Of a stretch of DNA of 64,000 nt, positions 32,956 to 43,420 are shown in pieces. This stretch comes from Reticulascus tulasneorum (Eukaryota > Ascomycota > Sordariomycetes > Glomerellales > Reticulascaceae), in contig LSAX01000002.1 in the NCBI GenBank assembly GCA_001557505.1, positions 4,030,001 through 4,094,000 of the forward strand, in the 5' to 3' direction. The translations under genes were made by a program, and so were the position numbers. Below the pieces are notes generated by a model, which was not told the DNA's origin, did not search any database, and saw nothing but the letters and a program-made list of their open reading frames with translations. The first letter of the stretch is position 1, and each line of letters begins with the position of its first letter.

Positions 32956-33759
32956 TTACTCATGGCACTGAACAGAGCTGAAAGGGTATCGCTCAATATC
33001 CTCGCATGTGGCGTGGATAGGTTCAGTCCACTCCTCGCCAACAAGCGAGCCCTGGACCTCTGCGTTGGCCAGCACCACATTCTCAAGGATGGAGTCCTGG
33101 ACGAAAGCATCCTCAATACGGCTATCGATGATGTTGGAGAACTGGATATCCACAGCAACGGCGTCGATGTTTATAGCAAGCACGTTGCTGAGGTCAATGT
33201 TCGTGGCTTGAATGTGGTTGATCCAGCTGGTTTGCAAGTCGGCATCATGGTACTCGCCACCGGTGATGCTGGAGGTCTGAACGGAGACATTGGTGGCGAT
33301 GGCGTCACTTAGGAAGCTTTGCTGGACACTGACCTCTGGGCCGAGCGTGTCGTGGAGCAGATCAGACGCTTGAATAATCGTCTTTTCCGCAACGTTGTTC
33401 GACAACACGGCCAGGGTAACAGCAGTGGCAACGAGATGCGAGTGCTCGATTGATCCTAGCGTGGCAATGACTCGGTTGAGCTCCGAGTTGATGACGGTGA
33501 CGTTGACCAAAATGGTATTGTGCAGGACCGACGCCTCAACCACGCCGCCGATGAGCAGGCAGTCCTTGATCTCCTGGTTCACCAGATGCTCGCCAAACTT
33601 GACACAGGGAGCGCCGCCCTCTTCAGGGACGTCAGTGCCTGCGGCATCGTCGACCTGCTTCTTGACTATCTGCCGCGAGCTGGAGCGGACTCCGCGTGGG
33701 ACAGCGGCGAGGGCGCCAAGTGCGAGCGTGCTGGCTATGAAGATAGTGGAGAAATGCAT
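32956..33759 (-). CDS. Secreted protein, 267 aa, hydrophobic short-period pattern
   Basis: Single exon with an ATG at 33759 and a clear signal peptide (MHFSTIFIASTLALGALA). A short basic pro-region ends in IVKKQ, a possible Kex2 site. The rest is an acidic, valine/isoleucine/asparagine-rich chain with only four cysteines. It has frequent short alternations such as NTILVNVTVINSEL and ATNIDLSNVLAINIDAVAVD, which suggest stacked beta strands or a solenoid. No catalytic motif is seen. I do not recognise the family. Its secreted nature is well supported and its function is unknown. Confidence 0.75.
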   Translation of the reverse strand: MHFSTIFIASTLALGALAAVPRGVRSSSRQIVKKQVDDAAGTDVPEEGGAPCVKFGEHLVNQEIKDCLLIGGVVEASVLHNTILVNVTVINSELNRVIATLGSIEHSHLVATAVTLAVLSNNVAEKTIIQASDLLHDTLGPEVSVQQSFLSDAIATNVSVQTSSITGGEYHDADLQTSWINHIQATNIDLSNVLAINIDAVAVDIQFSNIIDSRIEDAFVQDSILENVVLANAEVQGSLVGEEWTEPIHATCEDIERYPFSSVQCHE

Positions 33760-34811
33760 TATTTATGTTTCTTGTTTGTTAGATTTGACCGAGAAGAATG
33801 AAGAATGATAATCCCGGGCAAAGGAAAATGACACAAAGGAAATAGAAGTAAGGAAAAGTGGGAGAGCTGAAGGTTGGGTTTGTTTGAGTTGTTGGATAAG
33901 GAGAAACGAGAATCAGTCTGGAAGTGTTTGGAACCGTCCATTACATACACAAGCAGCCTTCAGTCGACATCCAAAATTCTCGCAATGCTGCTCCCATTCA
34001 GCCCTAATCAGGTAATTGCGTGAGATGAGGCAATCGCCTAGCTCTCCTTGGGTATCTTGCAAGTCCGTCAGCCTAACCAGCCCACCCTGCCAAATGATAT
34101 CCAAGAGCACTGCCAAGCAGGTTCTCACTTGCACATCCTAATGCAAAGGGCAGTGTTTCTTGCGCCAGTTTATAGACTATTCAACGTTCATAGCGTGCAC
34201 TACCTACGATTCACACCACGTCATAACTCTAAATCTCGCAATACCCAGTTTGCGCAGGGAAAAGATAAGCAAACACATCCCCCCGCATTCGAGGCTGAGC
34301 GATCAACTGGTGTGCTTTGGTCAGCGAACATGGCATTCATTGGCCAGCTCTTAAAGGATCTCCAAGTCGCCATCTTTAACAAGTGTCTGTTGGCGGTGAG
34401 GAACTATTGGACTATTCGCATACGTCGTCACGGTTCTGGGGGCGAAGCAAGAGACAAGTTCTGCTCTGGCAAACATGGACTTAATGCTAGATTGAGAATC
34501 TCCGCAAATGCTGCCCAAATATAGCAGACCGATGGAGCGAGCAGGCCCGCTGGTTGGGCAGTTAGCTGATGATAGCCTAATGATCCTGTTGAAAAGACCT
34601 GTATCACTACCGAAAATATCCCCCTCGTACGTTGAGCCTCGCAATCTATATTGTGTGTCCCTCTCTTATCCAGCTAAAGTTACTTTTATTTCGAAGAACC
34701 AAAATGCGTGCCCTTCTAGCTACTGCCTAATACGGAAATTACCCTGCATATCGCTATCCACCTTGACTGCGCCAACTTGGGTAAAGAGCATCGAGAACAG
34801 ACACCCAAGAT
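33760..34811. other. Intergenic, no supportable gene
   Basis: About 1 kb. The 34048-34524 plus-strand frame lacks domain similarity. No RNA gene or clear repeat is seen. Confidence 0.4.
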
Positions 34812-36464
34812 CTAGGATTCAGCTGAGCTCGTGATCGGGTTCGTCACCGAGGTACCGATAACCTCGGTCGGCCCAGGCTTTCGAGCGTAAATGACATGCC
34901 TGCTCTTGTCAGCAACCTCATGCAAGCCGTCGAGCAAGAACTTACATATTCCAATAGCCGTGCATTTTCGTGTTCCGAATATCTTTCCTTACCTGCGCAC
35001 AGAGCGCCAGCACCTCCGGTTGACTCCAGCCCATGACGCGAGTTAGCAGCGCAAGTGAAAATGCCTCCAACCCCATGTCCAAGTTTGCACAGTGCCATCG
35101 GCCGATGTCCTTGAACTTCTTGTCCTTCGGCCAGCTGTTGAACGGCCACTTAAACTGTTCATGGACGAGTTCGACGAAGCCAGCTTTCTCGAGAAGGGGG
35201 ATATGCTTGGCGGCGCTGTCAAGTGGACGACCGATCCTCTTAGAGGCCTCGTACAGACCTTCGTGCCAGCGCCACAACGCCGAAGATTCATCCACTGTGC
35301 CGTCGTCGCAGGCCATAGGAAGCGAGAGGTCTTGCATCTCGAAATACCCGCCGGGCGTCAGATTCCTGCTGACGTGTGAGCGCAGTCCGAGAGCTGGGAA
35401 GCAGGTGGAGAGTTGCTGCTCACTCGAAGACTTTTTCAATGATAGATCCTGTATCCGCGAAAGAGCCAGCCATTGCTCGGCAGAAGATGAAGTCGAACGG
35501 GCGGCTCCATGTCCACTCCTTTTCTAGATCGTCAATCTCAAAGCTGCAATTTGGTGGCACGCTGATCGACGGTTAGTTGCGGCAGTGGCTTCCTGAACGC
35601 AGTACTCACAACTCTGGCTGGATAGGACTGAGATCGACGCCGACAACCTGGAAGTCTCATCAGAATAATCGAGCTTAGCAGATATTCAAGGGGGTAAAAC
35701 CTCGGCAGCCGGATAGGCATCGGCTATTTCCCGAGTCAGTAATTTCCATATCGTCGTGGGGTGGTGTGTGGCTTGATATTACCAAAGTCCATGGCCCAGA
35801 TTCCCGTGCCCGTTCCCATGTCCATGACGCGCTTTGCAGTGCTCAGGCCGGGATTCCGTGCCAGCTGCCCATCAAAAGTGATCATCCAAATGTTGTGTTG
35901 CATGTCTAAGGCCAGTCAGTCAATTGACATGTCCTCACCATGGATTGACGTAGATGGGTACGTACCTAAACGCTCTGCTTCGGACTGGAGGCGGTGAAAA
36001 CATCATATGGTCAGTATCTCTGTCTGTGGGGAGATTGTCATTGCTTGGCGGGATAATTTACATTATCGTTGGGGTAATTGTATTCTGCGAATGTTGTTAG
36101 TGAGTGCTGCTAGCTGCTAAGTCTGGCTGAGGTATTTTCGCACTCCCTTCGCTCATGGAATGGTAGGTTCGGCCATTTTCTTGTTGATACTGGAAGATAC
36201 TCGACCTCAATGAGGACAAGGACTCCAAAGGCTATGATGGACATGGAACATTTAGCAGTGATTCTCCCATCAACGGCTGGACAGCATGTATGTTTGTATG
36301 CCGAATTGATTGCGAAGGTGTGCGTTCGTACCTCTTCAAATGCGGAGTCGTCATCGGCATCCTGAGCCGCTGGTTAGAGGGATTGTGTGGTGACACAGCA
36401 GTTTTGGGGGCTAGCATCTCACAACTCTGGGACCCTGGTCAAGATCCCCAACCGGGCTAGTCAT
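34812..36464 (-). CDS. LaeA-like SAM-dependent methyltransferase, about 342 aa, 11 exons
   Basis: The exons from 5' to 3' are 36464-36434, 36369-36332, 36231-36144, 36084-36062, 35984-35966, 35905-35783, 35723-35701, 35647-35610, 35561-35424, 35365-34946 and 34899-34812. All phases close. The first donor (GTCCCA) is weak; a better-looking donor 11 nt downstream breaks the frame. Markers are ENGRTYHS, MQHNIWMITFDGQLA, SAM motif I VMDMGTGTGIWAMDFA, then VVGVDLSPIQP, PFDFIFCRAMAG and LTPGGYFEMQDL. This is the fungal TAM/LaeA-like group: nuclear or cytosolic methyltransferases, some of which control or take part in secondary metabolism. No backbone synthase is in the window, so its target is open. 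Confidence 0.88.
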
Positions 36465-37384
36465 CTTCAATTGATATGTAACTCAAACAAAAATGGCCTT
36501 GGGATATCAGATCGACGGGGGCAGTGGTAAGCGCGATCGGATGAGCAGATTGAGCAGATGCGGACCAAGACTTTGCTGCTCTGGGTGCTTTTTTGGATGC
36601 GGGGTGGGAGATGGTCTCAACTTTCTGCTCGCGAGAGTAATCCTCCTTCTTTATTTATTTCGTAGTCTTGTCTGGCGCAGATTCACCTTGGCACTAATTG
36701 GGGCCCTGTCAAGGGGGGAACGCCGAGTAGACTGGGCCTGAAGAGGTCTAGTTTGTTTAAGCCCGACGCGGGCACGAGTCCATTACCGGAAACGCCTTGC
36801 TTTGAGCATGGCTAGCGTGTCATCCTACCTTACGTATCACGTCGGACGCTCATTCTTCCAAGTCCTTGCATCGTGGAACGAAGGCCAGGTCACCTGAAGG
36901 AACCACTAGAGTAGTTCATGTATGCCTCCTAAGCTTCAAGGTACTCATTAAAGCAGAAGAGCGGGCTTATCATCTGCGAGATGCTCGAATGAGGACGGAC
37001 CTATTGCTCGCAGGCAAGTATCACGTGACCACTATCGCACAGGGAGACACGAAAAGACCAGGCATCGGAACCCGTTCCTCTAGATTTCCCATCCCAAGCA
37101 GAGAAGCATGACATTTTACATTTACTCCGCAGAGACCTGATACTTATAATCGCACCACCGCAAGCCTGAGTCATCGGCTATTCTGTCACTCGTCATCTAG
37201 AGCTTCGGATGGGACGAGCTATTTGGGAAGAGTAACGAACTCTACCACTTGAAACATGTCCGGACAATTAATCTTCATGGGACAGTTGGTTGCTGCGATC
37301 GATGATACATCGTATCGTAAGACATACATAGACCCAGTGCTATACCGACTTGGGTCTTTGACTCCCTCCCGTGGATCCACACAT
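36465..37384. other. Intergenic, no gene seen
   Basis: About 920 bp between the methyltransferase start and the GH43 stop. Only short frames are present. Confidence 0.45.
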
Positions 37385-38515
37385 CTATTCAAAGAATTTG
37401 AAGCTGTAGCCGGTGTTATCATTGGCCCCCGGGACACCACTACGGCGGTAAGTTGTCTTGCTCCACCAGACGAAACTGCCTGTAAACCAGGCCCGGTTGC
37501 CCCAATTGTACTCGATTCCCTTTTCGACGCCGTGGAATACAAAGGGGATGTGGTTGCCCCCACCAGGGCTGCTGTTGGTGTCGCCGTTGGGCAGTGCGAA
37601 CGTATGATGTCCAGGACCGTCGATGAAAAGGGTTCTATCCCACCCACTCATCATTCTATCTTGGTGCGAGCCAAAGAGACAACCGTTCGACTTGTACCAA
37701 TCCCAAACATAGGTCGGGTCGCCGCCCTTGCGAAGGCGAAGGTCTGCAAGGCAATACTTGTTGTCCCAGCTTCCATTGGCCGAGTACACAATGTGCAGCT
37801 GCCCGTCCGGGTCGATTATGGCCTCGGGCCCTTCGTTAATCTTGGGGTTGTCGCCTAGCTCCCACGATTCGCGCGGCTGGGAAATGATGTACCGGCTTCC
37901 CGTCGGCGTAAGCGGGCCACTCATGCGGCAGATGTATAGATACTGCTCCCCGTTGTCGGCTCCTGCCCAGCCAGACCAGACAAACCAGCGCTGTCCCTGA
38001 AAGTTAAACGCAGCGCCGTCAATAGCCCACTGATCGTCGGGTAGGGCCAACTTTTGCTCTGCCGAGTAGGGCCCTAGGGGTGTCGCAGCGTTGATCACGT
38101 ACATACGATGATTGGCGCTTCTGCCGGCTGTGAAGTATATGTAAGTCCGTCCCCCGTCCGTGGTGATCTCGGGTGCCCAAATATCGCCTCGGCCAGCATT
38201 ATCAGACCAGACCTTGTGGCCTTCAGAAGTACCAAGACCCTCGAGTGACGATGCCGCATGGATCCAAATGGAGGCGCCGTCCGAATCAGCGGAGTAATAC
38301 GTGTCACCGACTTTCATAATCGTTGGATCCGCGCCGCCCCTGATCCTCGTTGTAGCTGCAGAATCAAGAAAGAGGCAGAGTATGACTGCCATGGTCAAAA
38401 GAATAACAGTGACGCCCCGCCGAAACGACATCGCAGGAGTAGGCATCTTCGCGATGCACAGATATATACAGGCACAAGCATATACATACACGGACGAGAA
38501 ACCTGGAGCCTTCAT
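37385..38515 (-). CDS. GH43 glycoside hydrolase, 376 aa, N-terminal hydrophobic segment
   Basis: Single exon. The five-bladed GH43 active site can be placed: base Asp in GGADPTIM (D63), the pKa-setting Asp in WAIDGAAF (D166) and acid Glu in INEGPEAI (E228), with DIWAPEI between the first two. The family cleaves alpha-L-arabinose or beta-xylose linkages in plant wall polysaccharides. Exact specificity cannot be told. The N-terminus has two hydrophobic runs. From the ATG at 38515 the first run (VYVYACACIYLCIA) precedes MPTPAMSFRRGVTVILL; if translation starts at Met24 or Met29 instead, the second run is an ordinary signal peptide or anchor. I favour the later start, though the frame is open from 38515. 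Confidence 0.88.
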   Translation of the reverse strand: MKAPGFSSVYVYACACIYLCIAKMPTPAMSFRRGVTVILLTMAVILCLFLDSAATTRIRGGADPTIMKVGDTYYSADSDGASIWIHAASSLEGLGTSEGHKVWSDNAGRGDIWAPEITTDGGRTYIYFTAGRSANHRMYVINAATPLGPYSAEQKLALPDDQWAIDGAAFNFQGQRWFVWSGWAGADNGEQYLYICRMSGPLTPTGSRYIISQPRESWELGDNPKINEGPEAIIDPDGQLHIVYSANGSWDNKYCLADLRLRKGGDPTYVWDWYKSNGCLFGSHQDRMMSGWDRTLFIDGPGHHTFALPNGDTNSSPGGGNHIPFVFHGVEKGIEYNWGNRAWFTGSFVWWSKTTYRRSGVPGANDNTGYSFKFFE

Positions 38516-40327
38516 AACAATCTGGCGGTCATGGTCTTCTACATATACTCGGTCGCATTGGGGTGGCGCTGGTATGCAGGGGTATATAATTACGGAGGCT
38601 CTGGGGATCCTCAGTCTCGGCCCTGCTCATCCAAATGTGTGGGTGGCTCAGCTTGGTATTTCCTGTCAACTATTACGCTAGGCCTGAGACAACAGAAAGT
38701 CAACCGGATGACGAGCAGAGGGACTGGGGCTCCATTGATCGTCACTGACTGCATATCCCTAGTTGCAACTTGTTTGCCACCTGAATGAGATCAATCGTGG
38801 GTTGGAAACGACTGATCGCAGGATCAATCGTATCCGACCATCCCATAAGGATCCAAACCCGCGCAGCAGCAGTAAACGGGGGATCATCGTAACCTCCCGT
38901 ATTCTTATTTACCCCTGTCTCACCACAGTACATTAATATTGTTCTGCCGCGTATTATCAGAAGTGGCATAGTTTTACGGAGGATTAATGATGGCTACAGC
39001 GGAAATCCGGTACATCCAATCATGAAAATTAGAGTCGTCTCGCCAAGGCCTGAAGGAAGGCTGACGTGTGAAATGACAGTTGTCGCTCTCGAGTATGACG
39101 TTTTCTGACAACTCCAAATCCCGTCACGTGCGACAGCATCGTCCGGACCGCCCCGGGCGCCCAGTGACTGGCCTCTAAGTATATATCCCATACAACAACC
39201 TGTCGATAGTTCTCGATTAATACACTTTATAATCACCTCATCAGGCCCGCTTAACTAGCCCGTGCTCGCCCTTCCATTTCGAAAAGTTCGTATGTCGGTC
39301 AATGATACAATGGCCGCTTCACAGTTGGATTCCCAAATATGAATTTAGCCCGCCAACATCCTGTCTCGGATGAAGTCTTCGTTGGGCCTAATATGGCGGG
39401 GGTGCTACGGATCAGCTCCTTTTTTGACAGTAGCGACGGTGGCACGATCAGCATCCTTGTCAGTGGTAGGTATGTCTACACCCTCGATGGCTGCAGCTGC
39501 GGGCAGTGAATAGACAAAGTCATGCCCTTAACGCCCCTCGTCGGCCCGTTTCAGATGCAACTCGAATACTATGCCGGAGATTCACCTGCCAATATCTGGC
39601 TGGATATAATTTCATACCGGCAGTAAATGTTAAATGCGGGGTGCAGCCTATGGAATGATTGCGACGTGTGGTCAAGCCTATCCATAAATAAATCCTCAAT
39701 GGACCCTGTAAAAGCTCGTTATGTTCGGGATTGGAGCGTACGGGCTATGCTGTAAGACAAAAGATAGAATTCCTTCCCATCAATCTAGCTGCAGTAAATC
39801 TATAGCCTCAGGATATTTTCCCTGTCCTCCGTTCTTTAGCAACTATTACATTGAGCATCATCCTGTGGTGAAGTAGCCAAGCCATGCTTAGGGTCATCAT
39901 GTCTCTTGATGCCGTGCCACGCGAGGCAAGTGATTGATACCACGCGGTCAGAGAGGTGACTAGCCGCCATCTATAGTAACCTACTATCTTAATATACGCT
40001 ACTGAGATAAAGGTCAAAGATCATTAAGGAGGTAAGCCTAGCAATTTAGGTACATGCTAAACGTAACGTGCACGACACTGACAGCTGAATAATAATACCA
40101 AGTCAATCACCAGTCCTTGACAGCAGCGTACGGCGAACGACAAAACAAAGTCAAGAAAAGAAACCACTTAGGATGCACGTCAATATGCTGACCCAGGCTA
40201 ATATTCAAAAGGACCCCGAAAACAAGATTCCGCCATATCAAACATTAGTAGTGCGAATATAAACTCCATACATTAGTCGCCTCTGATGAGCCTCAATGAA
40301 ACCAAATAAGAGACCCCCTTGCTAGGG
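38516..40327. other. Intergenic, no gene seen
   Basis: A 1.8-kb gap with only short frames and no domains. It contains the upstream region of the GH43 gene. I found no transposon features. Confidence 0.45.
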
Positions 40328-41518
40328 CTAAGGCTTCGCGCTTTTCTTCAATGCCATCTTGTACTCTCGGTATTGTGGTCCATCCATAACTTGCAGACTG
40401 CACCAACTCCGCATCAACTGGTCCTCGGCTTCGATTTCGGCAGATGATATCTGCTGAGGTGCGATCCAGTTCAAGAGGCGGAAGGGAACGTTTGTGAACT
40501 TACCCCGGATCTTCTGCTCTCCGTTCACAACAATAGTGTACGTGACAGAGATAGAATGGCCAACGACAGCGCCATTGTACGATGTGAATGTGGTCGGGAT
40601 GTTTGCCGGCACCCGGTATTCAGACCCCAAGTGCGTGTAACCCTGACTCAGCGGAATACTGCCATCCTTGATCTGGATCAAGCTCCACATAGGCTCGATC
40701 CTAGCACGCTTAGTGCCCAGCAGGCCGTTATGTGCGCGGGCCTGGACAGTAAGGCCCATGCGGACCTCGATGTTCTTCAGGATGGCAGTCGCCCCAGCCG
40801 GCAGCCCCTCGACGTTCATATTAATTGGAAGGTTCGTCCCCTGGACCATATCCTGTTGTGTGAGGAGGTTGACGGTGATTGGCCCACTGGGCGCGTTGTG
40901 TGTCTGCGTCTGCTTCGACGTGGCTGTGGTGGGCATCGCCACCGTGCGCGGCACGGTCATCTCCAGAAACTTTATCTCAAAGGGAGCGTCGGCCCAAAAG
41001 CCAGCATCGGGACTCTTCTTGCAAACAACCTGGAGCTTATACTGTATTGTTCCAGTCGAATGTCCAAATACACCACTTTGGGTAAGGTCCATACTCGGCG
41101 GTAGAGGGTGAGGAGCGCTGGTGCGGCCATACCACGGCGACTGCTCAGCTGAGATCTTTCCATCCACAGCAATGTCTGTGAAGGTCGGAATGCGGAACGC
41201 GAAATTGTACGTGTAGGCCTCGCCGGGATTCAGGGTCGTGGTCTCTGACATTAAAACCATGCGTCGCTGAAAGAGCGGGTCATTGCTGAACCAGTTCACT
41301 GACCAGTTGCTGAAAATGAATACTTTGTAAATATAGCCATGGCTAGAACCTTCCAGCCAAACATCTATCCTGCTGATGTTCAATGGCTTTTTCGGTTTGG
41401 GCCGGATGGTCACTGTCCCTCTGATAGCACCGTTAGGGATCAAGTACGTGTCGGATCCGGGGTACTGTGTGATGCTTTCGACCCTGATGTCAATAACCCC
41501 ATCGCTTAGTTGAGCCAT
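40328..41518 (-). CDS. Arrestin-like protein, 396 aa
   Basis: Single exon from the ATG at 41518; the frame continues upstream without a better start. Residues 1-170 fit an Arrestin_N beta-sandwich: a strand around GVIDIRVES, then IPNGAIRGTVTIRPKPKKPL and ISRIDVWLEGSS, and FNFAF-like strands with YTYNFAFRIPTF. The second half has the matching C-terminal sandwich (PINMNVEGLPAGATAILKNI to ISVTYTIVVNGEQKI). There is no obvious PPxY motif of the kind that recruits Rsp5-type ubiquitin ligases in alpha-arrestins. It is probably a cytosolic adaptor in membrane-protein trafficking. The partner is unknown. Confidence 0.72.
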   Translation of the reverse strand: MAQLSDGVIDIRVESITQYPGSDTYLIPNGAIRGTVTIRPKPKKPLNISRIDVWLEGSSHGYIYKVFIFSNWSVNWFSNDPLFQRRMVLMSETTTLNPGEAYTYNFAFRIPTFTDIAVDGKISAEQSPWYGRTSAPHPLPPSMDLTQSGVFGHSTGTIQYKLQVVCKKSPDAGFWADAPFEIKFLEMTVPRTVAMPTTATSKQTQTHNAPSGPITVNLLTQQDMVQGTNLPINMNVEGLPAGATAILKNIEVRMGLTVQARAHNGLLGTKRARIEPMWSLIQIKDGSIPLSQGYTHLGSEYRVPANIPTTFTSYNGAVVGHSISVTYTIVVNGEQKIRGKFTNVPFRLLNWIAPQQISSAEIEAEDQLMRSWCSLQVMDGPQYREYKMALKKSAKP

Positions 41519-42342
41519 TGTCTTCCCTGACACTTCGCTTCGCCTGTGAGATGGAAGCTTCTGCTGCAATGCCCGTATTTTTGACTTTGAAAGAGCAAAG
41601 AAGAGGTGAGAGTTGGGAGGGTCGCGGCGCTTTTTCAATTGCGGATGGGTACTGTAGCCGCGTAGGTTGCATCCTGGGGCTGATTGCCGAGACATTGGGA
41701 GTTTCTATTGATAAAATTCAAGGGCCTGAGATACTGCCATTCTCACAGCTATTAAACTACTGGTGCAAATGCCATTGTTCCCAGATATCCAAGATTGCAC
41801 ATACAGATGCGTTGCATCTTGTAAAACCTCCCATCTGAGAGAGCAAGCTGCGTAGATGCCTAAGAAAGTATCACGTATTTACTAAAGTCTTCTTCAGCAG
41901 CAAACAAGTCAGCAGTTATTCGATACATAAGTTTGCGTTGATGTCTATATACTCCGAATATCCAGATGACCGAAGCGGCACTGTCTTTTTACCCTCCACT
42001 TGAGACCGCTTTTTGCTGTTCGCTGCCTAACTCTTTCGAGACATGACCAAACGGGACACTTCTTGCGCATTGTTCAGCCACATCCAACAAACTCAGCCGC
42101 ACCACCACTCGTCTCACGATGGGAAGTGATCATGTAAAAATTGGGTTATTGGCTCAGCACCTGCGGGACAAATCAGAAGCGCAATCTCCCTTGTCACACA
42201 CCTTATATATATGCAGGCCCCTGGCCACTTGAAACAAATTTTAAGAGGTGGTTTTTATATCCTCACTTCGCGAGCCTTGCCTACTCTTCCACTCTTTTAT
42301 GGACTGCGCCAAATCCCGTTCCACATTCAGTTCACAGTCCAA
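41519..42342. other. Divergent intergenic region
   Basis: About 820 bp between two divergent genes. A TATATATG string at 42206-42213 lies about 130 bp before the 42343 start and may serve it. No gene is visible. Confidence 0.4.
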
Positions 42343-43420
42343 ATGGCTGACAACGCGGAACAAGAGATCCCTCGACGAGATCCGCAAAACGATCCGCCTG
42401 AGGATGGAGATCACAGCCCCTTACGTAGTCAAAAGACATGGGCGAAGGAGACGCACCTCGAGCCGCCAGCAAGAGCCTCGCCTCGATCCAAGGTTATGCA
42501 CTACGGTTTGGATTGTTGTGGCTTCTTTTCGATTTACAGCACGCTTAAAAGTCTAGACTGCCAGCGTGCCGGTGTCGCAAGAACCATTGGCATTAGCGTC
42601 AGTGCGCATGGCATCGAGGCCCCTTACGAGGCCACATCGCATGGCAATGAGACCAGCCATAGGTTGGGATTCAATGTGCAAGCTGACGCTCTAGCGCCTT
42701 CGGTTCCTATCAGTAGCAGCTTGGCTAGAGAAATCACTCAATTGACTGAGTGGGATCAATATTATGTCACTCTGGGCCTCATGAATAAGCGAACTGGTAT
42801 CCCGCGGGAGCGCCTAGTCTTTCTTCATAAAAACACCGTATCGATATCTCCCGAGCCACTATTCGGGAAGATCAGGTCTGGGGCCTGGAAGATCTGGCCC
42901 TTGCACAAGCGCCTCTTTTCGCTGAAGAGCGTTGCCGGATTTGGCTTATACGAGTGTCATGCAGAGATGGGGTATCACTCGCAGTTGAGGCTTGACGACC
43001 AATCAAAGTTGACCCTCGGGGAGCTTTATCAAGACTACCAGCATCTCAAAGAAGATTTCGATGGACGCTGGAGGCTATGGGTGCATAAAACTCTCAACGG
43101 CGACAGTTTTGATCCCAGAATAGGACGCTACACCCTTCAATTGAATTTACGATGGTCCATAGCTAAAATAATCATCTATGGATTGGCTCCGGTAATCCTC
43201 AGTCTTGCCATTGGGTTTTGGTACATGCAGAGCAGCTTGGCAAACGTAGATGGCGGTGACTTGAGCTCGCGCCTGACGGCAATCCAGACGGCTTGGAGCA
43301 TTTCGTCATATATCATTGGTGCAGGGGGAGGTAAGTAAATCTCCATCAAACAAGCACCCACTAATCTTTCAAGTTACTCTTGCTATTCTAGGAGCGATTA
43401 CCCAAATAGCGGATGCTTAA
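42343..43420 (+). CDS. Unknown protein with C-terminal membrane span, 338 aa
   Basis: Two exons (42343-43330 and 43392-43420). The short last exon completes a glycine-rich end reading AGGGAITQIADA. The N-terminal 60 residues are hydrophilic and proline/acid-rich. The middle is a soluble part with WDQYYVTLGLMNKRTGIPRE and HKRLFSLKSVAGFGLYECH. A membrane segment lies at about residues 275-298 (IIIYGLAPVILSLAIGFWYM), and a second weaker hydrophobic stretch lies at the very end. This layout recurs in uncharacterised fungal proteins, but I know no function for it. Confidence 0.68.

Noticed and set aside
27441..36464. Secondary-metabolite cluster (P450, MFS, LaeA-like methyltransferase)
   Set aside because: No PKS, NRPS, terpene cyclase or other backbone gene, and unrelated genes lie between them.
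37256..37858. 200-codon plus-strand frame
   Set aside because: Lies mostly antisense to the GH43 gene and is a shadow of its codon usage.
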